A stretch of 64,000 bases of DNA from Edwardsiella piscicida (GTDB lineage Bacteria; Pseudomonadota; Gammaproteobacteria; Enterobacterales; Enterobacteriaceae): contig NZ_MPNU01000001.1 in the NCBI RefSeq assembly GCF_001896205.1, positions 2,336,240 to 2,400,239 on the forward strand. The letters run 5' to 3'. Below the pieces are notes generated by a model. The model did no database searches and was not told the origin of the DNA. It saw nothing but the letters and a program-made list of their open reading frames with translations. Position numbers and translations under genes: made by a program. This document shows, piece after piece, positions 1-6,208 of this stretch (positions are counted from its first letter, which is position 1; the number at the start of each line of letters is the position of its first letter).

Positions 1-1295
1 AGCGAGCGCGGGGTGTAGAGGGTGCAGCTTCCCATTTCCAGCATGCTACGGGCCGCCTCTGAGCTCAGATCCAGTGAGAAGTACTGGTTCTCTAGGCGCA
101 AAGGAATTGCCGCCGGCACATGCGTCAGCGGTTTGATCATCATCCCGCTCAGGGCCACATTCACCACATCTGAGACATCGGCAAAGCTACCCGCCTTACA
201 CAACAGCGGGAATTTGGTCTGCAGTTCATGATTCGGCATGGAGGAGCGCACGGAGAGATAGAAATCGGCCCCTTCGCGCAGGCGCGCATCGTGCAAGGTG
301 CCTTTCCACATTTGCTCCTGATGCTCAAGCTGAATGCTGATCACTCGCGATGGCAGGCTGGCTTCCAGCAGCTTATCAAGCAGCGTCAGTAACGGCGGGA
401 ACACACGTTCAGGCATATCATGCTGATAAACAGGAATATCACCGGCACCATGCTCCAGTGAAAACGTCAGTAGACTGCCCGCAAGACGGGCCAGCTCACG
501 ATACAGCAACTCTGGATGACGTCCCGGAGTCTGCAGCAGTTCGACTAGCACGGGCTCGGCGCTGTTCAGCGCATTAAGCAACCAGAACAGAGAGACATCA
601 GCCACGGCAAAATCGGCCATACGCTCGTTGCTTTCACGCCGCATCGCCATCAGTCGCGTACGCCGCGCCTGCAGGCGCACCAGCAGGTCGCCCAGTTCAG
701 TCATTAGCACAGGGCTTGCCGTAGCCGACAGCATCGGCGGGATAAAGGCCGGGTCACGGCTCCACAGCCCCAGGGCGTTACGTGCTAGGCGAGCGACCGG
801 ACAGGTCAGGTAGGCGCTATTTTCCTGCGAGGACAGACGAAGCGTAATGGCATGACGCAGAATGGCCAGCTCACCACTTTCATGCCCGACCAGATCCTGG
901 ACCACAACGCGCTCAGCTTTCCAGCGGCGCGGGCGCTCACTGTCCTGACCATTATCCAGGTTGCCGCCACTGGCGCTCAGCAGTGGCAGCGCGGCAACCA
1001 CGTCAATGGATTCAGCGCCGGAGGCGGCGGATAAATCACAGACTGGCGGAAGCGTATCTGCCAAATCCGTATCAACAATCGTGCCATCCTGGAAACGGAC
1101 CACCAGACGGGTAGCATTCAGGCGCGAAAGCGCTAGCGCGGCATCATCAAATTCAGCCACAGCCACGCCCCAGGGATGAGAAATTCCCATCCGTGCGACC
1201 CTGTCGGCAACGTACGCACTCCAGTGGGCCTGCTGCTGGAACTGTTGCGGGGCCAGAGCGGCCCCATCCTCCCAAAGTGGGCGAAAAATCTTCAT
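1..1295 (-). CDS. tssK: TssK, T6SS baseplate-to-membrane connector (partial, C-terminus off the left edge)
   Basis: About 431 codons are visible; the stop lies outside the window. TssK proteins are usually about 445 residues, so little is missing. The protein opens MKIFRPLWEDGAALAPQQFQ, which fits the TssK/ImpJ/VasE start (W-x-D-G, then P-Q-x-F-Q). Known role: cytoplasmic trimers that join the T6SS baseplate wedges (TssE/F/G) to the TssJLM membrane complex. It begins 18 bases after the tssC stop on the same strand, so tssB-tssC-tssK form one operon that continues to the left. A GAGGGA element stands before the ATG. No internal stop or frameshift is seen, so the system looks intact as far as it is visible. 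Confidence 0.9.
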   Translation of the reverse strand, partial: MKIFRPLWEDGAALAPQQFQQQAHWSAYVADRVARMGISHPWGVAVAEFDDAALALSRLNATRLVVRFQDGTIVDTDLADTLPPVCDLSAASGAESIDVVAALPLLSASGGNLDNGQDSERPRRWKAERVVVQDLVGHESGELAILRHAITLRLSSQENSAYLTCPVARLARNALGLWSRDPAFIPPMLSATASPVLMTELGDLLVRLQARRTRLMAMRRESNERMADFAVADVSLFWLLNALNSAEPVLVELLQTPGRHPELLYRELARLAGSLLTFSLEHGAGDIPVYQHDMPERVFPPLLTLLDKLLEASLPSRVISIQLEHQEQMWKGTLHDARLREGADFYLSVRSSMPNHELQTKFPLLCKAGSFADVSDVVNVALSGMMIKPLTHVPAAIPLRLENQYFSLDLSSEAARSMLEMGSCTLYTPRS

Positions 1296-1313
1296 CCCTG
1301 ACGTTCCCTCGCC

Positions 1314-2855
1314 TTATGATTTCGCTTTAGGCATCTGAGAAACCAGCGACAGATTGACGTCCATCCCTTCGACCTGAAAGTGCGGCACGGCGAAGAGTTT
1401 CACGCGGAAGAAGCCCGGGTTGTCTTCAATATCCTCCACCACCACGTTGCCGTCGCGTAGCGGGTGTGACGCCTGCAGCGCGTCGCCCGGATCGGTCATT
1501 TCGGTCACCAGTCCGCGGATCCAGTTATTCAGCTCCAGCTCAAGCAGGCGCCGATCCTTAGTGGTGCCGATGTTTTCACGCTGGATCAGCTTCAGATAAT
1601 GCGCAATACGCGACAGCAGGAAGATATACGGCAGACGCGCATTGATGCGGCTATTCGCCGTCGCATCCGGGGTATCGTAAATAGCCGGCTTTTGCGCCGA
1701 GTTGGCGGAGAAGAAACACGCGTAGTCGCGGTTCTTATAGTAGGAGAGCGGAATAAAGCCCAAATTGGCAAACTCAAACTCACGGGTCTCCGGGATCATC
1801 ACCTCCGACGGGATCTTCACCTGATTACCGGTACCCAGATCGTACAGGTGGATAGGCAGATCCTGAACGGCACCGCCGGCCTGCGGGCCGCGGATCTGTA
1901 TACACCAGCCGTTGTTGATGAAGCTGCGCACCATGTTGGCCGCAAAGGAAAATGCCGCATTGGTCCACAGGTATTTACTGTGATCCGGCCCCTTGACCTC
2001 CTCCACATAGTTAAAGCTGCGCACCGGGACGGTATCCGGGCCATAGGGCAAACGCCCCAGTACCCGTGGCAGCGTTAAGCCGATATAGCGCGCATCATCC
2101 GTTTCACGAAAGGACTGCCATTTGATGTACTCAGCCCGATCGAAGTAATTGCCGATATCCTTGATCGCCGCGACCTCTTCCATTGAATCCTTGAGGAAGA
2201 ACGCCGGCCCCACGGCACCAATAAATGGCATATGCGCCGCCGCAGACACCTTAGAAATATTACGCAGTAACGCCATATCCTGAGCCGACGCATCAAATTC
2301 ATAGGCTGAGATCAGCGCACCTATCGGCTCTCCCCCCGGCGTATCGTATTCGGCGATATAGGTCTGTCGGTATAAGCCGCTCTGAATAATCTCCGGCGCG
2401 TCTTCAAAATCCTGGCGTAAATCGTCTTTAGACAGGTCAAGGATTTCCAGCTTCACATTCTGGCGAAAGTCAGTCTTATCGACTAACGATTTTAAACCGC
2501 GCCACAGCGACTCCACCTGTTGAAATTCGGGGTGGTGCATCACGGCATCCAGCTGTCGACTGATCTGGTGATCTAATTCGGCAATATGATGATCCAATAA
2601 TGTCTTATCCAGCTTTTCAATTGACGTCCCCGACTGCTTGAGACGCTGCAAAAAAACCTGCATCGCCGCGGTAATACGCTCATCCGCGCTGGCTTCTGCC
2701 ATCGCTTGGCTATCCTGCCAAATATGAATATCGCTGAGCCGTTCCACCGGCGTTAAATTAATTTTTTCAAACAGTGAGGCATACACATTACCGCCCGCGG
2801 CCTTTTCCAGCGCAAGACGCTCACCCGACTCTGAGGTAGTATTCTGTACAGACAT
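1314..2855 (-). CDS. tssC: TssC, large subunit of the T6SS contractile sheath
   Basis: A 513-residue member of the VipB/ImpC/EvpB family (DUF877), close to the usual length of about 500. TssB and TssC assemble into the cytoplasmic sheath that contracts and drives the Hcp tube out of the cell. Family-like stretches are visible, for example IGAVGPAFF and WTNAAFSFAANM in the central part and ARLPYIFLLSRIAHYLK near the C-terminal third. I place the start at the second of two close ATGs (2855) because GAGAGA lies six bases before it; the ATG at 2861 leaves almost no spacing. The gene lies 38 bases after tssB and 18 before tssK. Confidence 0.93.
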   Translation of the reverse strand: MSVQNTTSESGERLALEKAAGGNVYASLFEKINLTPVERLSDIHIWQDSQAMAEASADERITAAMQVFLQRLKQSGTSIEKLDKTLLDHHIAELDHQISRQLDAVMHHPEFQQVESLWRGLKSLVDKTDFRQNVKLEILDLSKDDLRQDFEDAPEIIQSGLYRQTYIAEYDTPGGEPIGALISAYEFDASAQDMALLRNISKVSAAAHMPFIGAVGPAFFLKDSMEEVAAIKDIGNYFDRAEYIKWQSFRETDDARYIGLTLPRVLGRLPYGPDTVPVRSFNYVEEVKGPDHSKYLWTNAAFSFAANMVRSFINNGWCIQIRGPQAGGAVQDLPIHLYDLGTGNQVKIPSEVMIPETREFEFANLGFIPLSYYKNRDYACFFSANSAQKPAIYDTPDATANSRINARLPYIFLLSRIAHYLKLIQRENIGTTKDRRLLELELNNWIRGLVTEMTDPGDALQASHPLRDGNVVVEDIEDNPGFFRVKLFAVPHFQVEGMDVNLSLVSQMPKAKS

Positions 2856-2893
2856 TAGCATTCTCTCGTATTAATCCATTAATAAATCAGCGA

Positions 2894-3391
2894 TTACGCC
2901 TGCTTTGGCGCCAGAGCGGACAGCTCATTACGCAGCTCATCACTCAATGTCGGATCTTTTAAAATCAGCTCCAGCTCTTTACGAAATGCCGTATTGTCCA
3001 GGAGGTTAGATTTCAGATCGCGCAGCAAATTGCGCATGGCCAACATCGCGCGCAGCTGTGGGATCTGACGGGCAACCTGCTCCGGTGAGAAGTCATCAAT
3101 ATGCTGAAATGCAAGCGAAATAGCGGTGTCTTGCCCTTCACCAGTCAGGGTGTTTTCAACGCGCATTCTGACGCTCGGGTGGATATCGGCCAGCACGTTG
3201 TTAAAATTGTTTTTATTAACGTCAACCTTACTCCGTTCGGATAAAGGTCGCTGCTCCTGGCCATTGCTGAAGTCGCCTACCGCCAGTAACTTCAAGGGTA
3301 ATTCAACCTGTTTTTTTGCCTGTCCCGTGTGCAGATCTAATTTAATATTAACCCGTGCCTTCGGCACCTCACCCTGGAAACTCTCTGCCAT
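2894..3391 (-). CDS. tssB: TssB, small subunit of the T6SS contractile sheath
   Basis: A 165-residue VipA/ImpB/EvpA-family protein. It begins MAESFQGEVPKARVNIKLDL and carries the family segment ELPLKLLAVGDFS, followed by a charged helical C-terminal half ending LSALAPKQA. It pairs with TssC to build the sheath. The start at 3391 is chosen because AGGA lies eight bases upstream; longer in-frame starts (3400, 3427) lack a suitable ribosome site. It is the first gene of the leftward tss operon. The order tssB-tssC-tssK differs from the Edwardsiella evp cluster, where an Hcp gene (evpC) follows evpB, so this is probably a second type of T6SS. Confidence 0.92.
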   Translation of the reverse strand: MAESFQGEVPKARVNIKLDLHTGQAKKQVELPLKLLAVGDFSNGQEQRPLSERSKVDVNKNNFNNVLADIHPSVRMRVENTLTGEGQDTAISLAFQHIDDFSPEQVARQIPQLRAMLAMRNLLRDLKSNLLDNTAFRKELELILKDPTLSDELRNELSALAPKQA

Positions 3392-3427
3392 ACACCCCAT
3401 CCTGTTTATATCACTGTAGCGGCCCAA

Positions 3428-3925
3428 GAAATACCTAAACGCCAGCTAGACTAAGGTGCAGTCATTGATCAATATTCCAGAACGAAAAGCAAGGCAATTA
3501 TATTTATTTCAGAAAGATCCGAAATTAATTCAGTTATTATCGGAATTTTTTGATTTTCACCAAACTTTGTTACATACACCCAATAAATAAATACCACCAG
3601 AACAATATGAGCCAATCGATTAATATTGATTTGATGAATGTGTTGATTCTCTGGAAAATATGGAGACCTATTCCAAATAAACCATAGCAAGTAAAAAATG
3701 ATAAATGGCGCCGTCGTATCTGACGAAAGCCGCATCTAGCCGTTGATACGAACACACATCAAATTGTCTGTGCTGACCTATCGCTGAGCTATGTCATAAA
3801 ACCAGAGAGTTTTCCCCAGATAATTTTTTAATCTCACCAAAAAGTGAGTTTATGAGGGGGTGTGCAATAGCTCTGTAGCACCCAAAACCCAAGGGCCTAA
3901 CTCGCTCGACGGGCGTTATTTTTTG
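3428..3925. other. Low-GC intergenic stretch upstream of the T6SS operon
   Basis: About 500 bases, clearly richer in A and T than the neighbours. On the minus strand an open frame of 88 codons (3469-3735) would encode a hydrophobic peptide, but it has no recognised family and no good ribosome site, so I do not call it a gene. The leader and promoter of the leftward tss operon must lie here: a TATAAT on the minus strand at 3502-3497 is the best -10 candidate, with only a weak -35. A small hairpin with CTCAC/GTGAG arms is at 3833-3849. The composition suggests transferred DNA. Confidence 0.5.
3497..3525 (-). promoter_or_regulatory. Candidate promoter of the tssBCK operon
   Basis: A consensus TATAAT on the minus strand (3502 down to 3497) sits about 105 bases before the tssB start. 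The best -35, TTTCGG at 16 bases, is poor, so an activator or another promoter may be needed. No sigma-54 element was seen. Confidence 0.3.
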
Positions 3926-3930
3926 GTTAT

Positions 3931-3959
3931 TTGCGCAGAAGAGGGAAAGACGATAGATT
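3931..3959 (+). promoter_or_regulatory. Predicted promoter of hok-like mRNA, copy 1
   Basis: TTGCGC, a 17-base spacer and TAGATT. The identical pair with identical spacing occurs in copy 2 although the spacer sequence differs, which supports function. Transcription would begin near 3966 and give an mRNA of about 400 bases ending at the hairpin at 4341-4373, the size typical of hok mRNAs. Confidence 0.55.
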
Positions 3960-4004
3960 AGCCGCGGGTGCCTTGGACTTGTCTGTCTGGGCAACCAGCA
4001 GGCA

Positions 4005-4060
4005 AAGAAAAAGCCCCACCTGACGATAAATCAACGTGGAGCTTCTCTCATGCACAGACA
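4005..4060 (-). ncRNA. sok: Predicted Sok-type antisense RNA, copy 1
   Basis: On the minus strand TTGCCA (4095-4090) and TACTAT (4071-4066) are separated by 18 bases, predicting a start near 4060. The transcript would run about 55 bases and end at a hairpin (arms around 4012-4020 and 4036-4044) followed by a T-rich tail at 4011-4005. Position and size match Sok, which pairs with the hok leader around the mok start and blocks toxin translation. The RNA itself is inferred, not observed. Confidence 0.55.
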
Positions 4061-4062
4061 AC

Positions 4063-4152
4063 ATGATAGTAGCCCACTTACTCGCCAAATGGCAAGGAGA
4101 AGTCGGCTATGGAGCCACAAAAGCCAGCGCTCATCGCGCTGATCGTTATTAG
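4063..4152 (+). CDS. Mok-like leader frame overlapping hok, copy 1
   Basis: A 29-codon frame starting MIVAHLLAKWQGEVGYGA that overlaps the toxin start in another frame. In plasmid R1, hok translation is coupled to such an overlapping frame, mok, whose start is masked by Sok. The residues resemble Mok (LLPRFAQGEEGHE) around the hok ribosome site, and the same frame is present in copy 2. It may act only through coupling and not as a protein. Confidence 0.4.
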   Translation: MIVAHLLAKWQGEVGYGATKASAHRADRY

Positions 4153-4261
4153 CATCACCCTGCTGGGCGTGTTGCTACTGACAAACAAGAGTCTCTGCGA
4201 GGTTAGCTTCCGAAACGGCAAAGTGGAGATAGTGGCTCACATGGCCTACGGATCCGAGTAA
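4109..4261 (+). CDS. Hok/Gef-family membrane toxin, copy 1
   Basis: Fifty residues: a short N-terminus, one hydrophobic segment (LIALIVISITLLGVLLL, about residues 8-24), then TNKSLCEVSFRNGK and the ending AHMAYGSE. This matches HokC/Gef (about 50 residues; transmembrane helix, SLCE or DLCE cysteine motif, C-terminal AYESE). Hok toxins insert in the inner membrane and depolarise the cell when the antisense RNA decays. AAGGAGAAG precedes the ATG, the same sequence context as hok of plasmid R1. It lies at the edge of the T6SS island beside a second copy, where it may act to stabilise the region. The frame is intact. Confidence 0.85.
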   Translation: MEPQKPALIALIVISITLLGVLLLTNKSLCEVSFRNGKVEIVAHMAYGSE

Positions 4262-4340
4262 GTGAGCGACAGGGGCGGTTCGCCGCCCCGATCGCTTTGT
4301 CGAACGCATGGCCCCAAGGCACCCAAACCTCTGTAACACA

Positions 4341-4373
4341 AAAAGCCCGCAGGGAAACCTGCGGGCTTTTCTG
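4341..4373 (+). terminator. Rho-independent terminator of hok mRNA, copy 1
   Basis: AGCCCGCAGG, a 4-base loop and CCTGCGGGCT, flanked by A-rich and T-rich runs. The same hairpin with one changed loop base is found in copy 2. In hok mRNAs the 3' end also folds back on the leader to keep the full-length RNA inactive. Confidence 0.8.
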
Positions 4374-4542
4374 TTTATACGTTGCATGGCTACGTCGCCA
4401 CCCTATCGCCATTTCATCGCAACGAGAAAGCTGAGGGGCAGCCGCATAGGCAAGCCAGTGACCGTATCGCGACCCTCCGCAGAAACCCCACGCAAAACGG
4501 ACCGTAGACTACGCGGCGGCAGAATGAGTATGCGGTGATTAT

Positions 4543-4571
4543 TTGCGCTGAACAGCGAAAGGCGATAGATT
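4543..4571 (+). promoter_or_regulatory. Predicted promoter of hok-like mRNA, copy 2
   Basis: TTGCGC, 17 bases, TAGATT; the same boxes and spacing as copy 1. Confidence 0.55.
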
Positions 4572-4614
4572 AGCCGCGGATGCCTTGGACTTGTCTGTCT
4601 GGGCAACCTGCAGG

Positions 4615-4670
4615 CAAAGAAAAAGCCCCACCTGACGATAAATCAACGTGGAGCCTCTCTTATGCATGAC
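4615..4670 (-). ncRNA. sok: Predicted Sok-type antisense RNA, copy 2
   Basis: TTGCCA (4706-4701), an 18-base spacer and TACTAT (4682-4677) on the minus strand, then a hairpin and T-rich end as in copy 1. Between the -10 box and the hairpin the copies differ by one indel and several substitutions, so each RNA may prefer its own target. Confidence 0.55.
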
Positions 4671-4673
4671 AAC

Positions 4674-4817
4674 ATGATAGTAGCCCACTTACTCGCCAAA
4701 TGGCAAAGAGAAGTCGGCTATGGAGCCACACAAACCAGCGCTTATCGCGCTAATCGTTATCAGTATCACGCTATTAGGCATATTACTGCTGACAAAACAA
4801 AATCTCTGCGACGTTAG
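4674..4817 (+). CDS. Mok-like leader frame overlapping hok, copy 2
   Basis: A 47-codon frame starting MIVAHLLAKWQREVGYGA, with an in-frame ATG four codons earlier at 4662. The first 18 residues match the copy 1 leader at all but one position. It overlaps the first two thirds of the toxin gene in another frame, so its C-terminal part is probably meaningless and its role is translational coupling. Confidence 0.35.
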   Translation: MIVAHLLAKWQREVGYGATQTSAYRANRYQYHAIRHITADKTKSLRR

Positions 4818-4872
4818 CTTCCGAAGCGGCAAAGTGGAGATAGTGGCTCACATGGCCTACGGATCCGAGTAA
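4720..4872 (+). CDS. Hok/Gef-family membrane toxin, copy 2
   Basis: Fifty residues with the same plan as copy 1: hydrophobic helix (residues 8-24), a single Cys at 30 in NLCDVSFRSGK, and the identical ending IVAHMAYGSE. Differences from copy 1 cluster in residues 21-36 and are conservative, and many codon changes are silent, which points to selection on the protein. The ribosome site is AAAGAGAAG, weaker than the AAGGAGAAG of copy 1. Confidence 0.85.
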   Translation: MEPHKPALIALIVISITLLGILLLTKQNLCDVSFRSGKVEIVAHMAYGSE

Positions 4873-4951
4873 GTGAGCGACAGGGGCGGTTCGCCGCCCC
4901 TGTCGCTTTGTCTGAACTCATGGCCCCAAGGCACCCAAACCTCAGTAACAC

Positions 4952-4985
4952 AAAAAGCCCGCAGGGAGACCTGCGGGCTTTTCTG
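4952..4985 (+). terminator. Rho-independent terminator of hok mRNA, copy 2
   Basis: AGCCCGCAGG/CCTGCGGGCT hairpin followed by TTTTCTGTTT, as in copy 1. Confidence 0.8.
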
Positions 4986-5060
4986 TTTATACGTTGCATG
5001 GCGGGGAAACCGCGGGTAGAAAAACACGGAGAAGCCGGTGGCGCGTTTTTATCTGCTGCC

Positions 5061-5093
5061 ACTCTATCGCCATTTTATCGCCACTCTATCGCC
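5061..5093. repeat. Three direct 11-base repeats
   Basis: ACTCTATCGCC, ATTTTATCGCC and ACTCTATCGCC in tandem, followed by ACT. A degenerate version (ACCCTATCGCC, ATTTCATCGC) lies at about 4400-4420 after hok copy 1. Function unknown; the position close to the tRNA-Leu 3' end is compatible with a recombination remnant. Confidence 0.6.
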
Positions 5094-5112
5094 ACTGAAC
5101 AAATTTAAGACA

Positions 5113-5136
5113 CAAAAAAACCACCTTTCGGTGGCT
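5113..5136 (-). terminator. Terminator of the pgsA-tRNA transcript
   Basis: On the minus strand CCACC, GAAA loop and GGTGG followed by a run of seven T. It stands about 45 bases beyond the tRNA-Leu 3' end. Confidence 0.85.
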
Positions 5137-5179
5137 TAAATACAAAACATATTGTTTTGATTTTTATACTATTTTGTCA

Positions 5180-5266
5180 TGGTGCCCGGAGCGGGACTTG
5201 AACCCGCACAGCGCGAACGCCGAGGGATTTTAAATCCCTTGTGTCTACCGATTCCACCATCCGGGC
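5180..5266 (-). tRNA. leuZ: tRNA-Leu (anticodon UAA)
   Basis: 87 bases including encoded CCA. The acceptor stem GCCCGGA pairs with TCCGGGC, the anticodon arm is GGGATT-TAA-AATCCC, a long variable arm is present as expected for tRNA-Leu, and the T arm is GCGGGTTCAAGTCCCGC. It is last in the Gly-Cys-Leu order that also follows pgsA in E. coli. Its 3' end faces the hok/T6SS region and could be an island insertion site. Confidence 0.96.
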
Positions 5267-5280
5267 GGCGACAAATAAAA

Positions 5281-5354
5281 TGGAGGCGCGTTCCGGAGTC
5301 GAACCGGACTAGACGGATTTGCAATCCGCTACATAACCGCTTTGTTAACGCGCC
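5281..5354 (-). tRNA. cysT: tRNA-Cys (anticodon GCA)
   Basis: 74 bases including CCA. Acceptor stem GGCGCGT/ACGCGCC and anticodon arm CGGATT-GCA-AATCCG. It sits between tRNA-Gly and tRNA-Leu. Confidence 0.96.
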
Positions 5355-5392
5355 AAACTGATTGACCCTGCCGTGGAGCAAGATCTTAAATT

Positions 5393-5468
<76 letters not shown>

Positions 5469-5605
5469 ATAATCAACTTATTTAGTTGTATCTTCTGGCT
5501 TTTCATTATTGCCGTCCGATGCGATGCATTCTACTTATCTGACCGGCGGCGTCAACTCTCTTTTTCGCATCGGCCGCCCGTTTGCCGCTTTTTAACGCAA
5601 CGTCA

Positions 5606-6154
5606 TCAGGAGTCCAGCAGATCGCTGCGGGCGGCGCTCAGGTATTGGAACATCGACCAGAAGGTCAACACCGCGGCGATATACAGCGCGACGATCCCGG
5701 CGACGGTGATATAGATGTCCGGGCGCCACAGCAGGCCGACCAGCGCCATCATCTGCGCGGTGGTTTTCACCTTGCCGATCCAAGAGACGGCGACGCTGCT
5801 GCGCTTGCCGATCTCCGCCATCCACTCACGCAGGGCAGAGATGATAATTTCGCGGGCGATCATGGTCGCGGCCGGCAGGGTCACCCACCAAACGTGGTAA
5901 TACTCCGTGACCAGCACCAGCGCCGTCGCCACCATCACTTTATCGGCCACCGGATCAAGGAAGGCACCAAAGCGGGTGGTCTGCTTCAAGCGGCGGGCGA
6001 GATAGCCGTCAAACCAGTCGGTCACCGCTGCCACCACAAAGATCAGCGCGCAGGCGAAGGGGGCCCAGGCAAACGGAAGATAGAACGCCAGAACAAAAAA
6101 CGGAATCAATATAACGCGGAACAGCGTTAATAACGTGGGGATATTTAATCGCAT
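5606..6154 (-). CDS. pgsA: PgsA, phosphatidylglycerophosphate synthase
   Basis: 182 residues, the same length as in E. coli. The inner-membrane enzyme transfers phosphatidyl from CDP-diacylglycerol to glycerol-3-phosphate, the committed step to phosphatidylglycerol and cardiolipin. The CDP-alcohol phosphotransferase signature D-G-x2-A-R-x8-G-x3-D-x3-D is complete (D49, G50, A53, R54, G63, D67, D71), with hydrophobic segments on both sides. It follows uvrC on the same strand with a 54-base gap and precedes the three tRNA genes, as in E. coli. Confidence 0.97.
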   Translation of the reverse strand: MRLNIPTLLTLFRVILIPFFVLAFYLPFAWAPFACALIFVVAAVTDWFDGYLARRLKQTTRFGAFLDPVADKVMVATALVLVTEYYHVWWVTLPAATMIAREIIISALREWMAEIGKRSSVAVSWIGKVKTTAQMMALVGLLWRPDIYITVAGIVALYIAAVLTFWSMFQYLSAARSDLLDS

Positions 6155-6208
6155 AGTACTGGACTATCTTCCTTTCGTGGATACTGCGTTTATGTTGCTA
6201 CAACGCCC

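Larger units (their letters stand above)
3926..4390 (+). repeat. Tandem hok/sok unit, copy 1 of 2
   Basis: This 465-base stretch recurs, clearly related, at 4537-5001, offset by about 611 bases. Both copies contain in order a plus-strand promoter, a minus-strand antisense RNA unit, a mok-like leader frame, a 50-codon hok-like toxin and a GC-rich terminator. The copies are separated by a 146-base spacer. Differences are scattered and include substitutions inside the toxin, so the duplication is not recent. Confidence 0.85.
4537..5001 (+). repeat. Tandem hok/sok unit, copy 2 of 2
   Basis: Second copy of the unit at 3926-4390, with all parts kept. Similarity stops right after the terminator at the shared sequence GTTGCATGGC in both copies. 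The following bases are unrelated until short CTATCGCC-type repeats reappear after each copy. Confidence 0.85.

Noticed and set aside
3469-3735. 88-codon hydrophobic minus-strand frame in the low-GC stretch
   Set aside because: No ribosome site, no recognised family, and it overlaps the likely tss promoter. Kept only as part of the region description.
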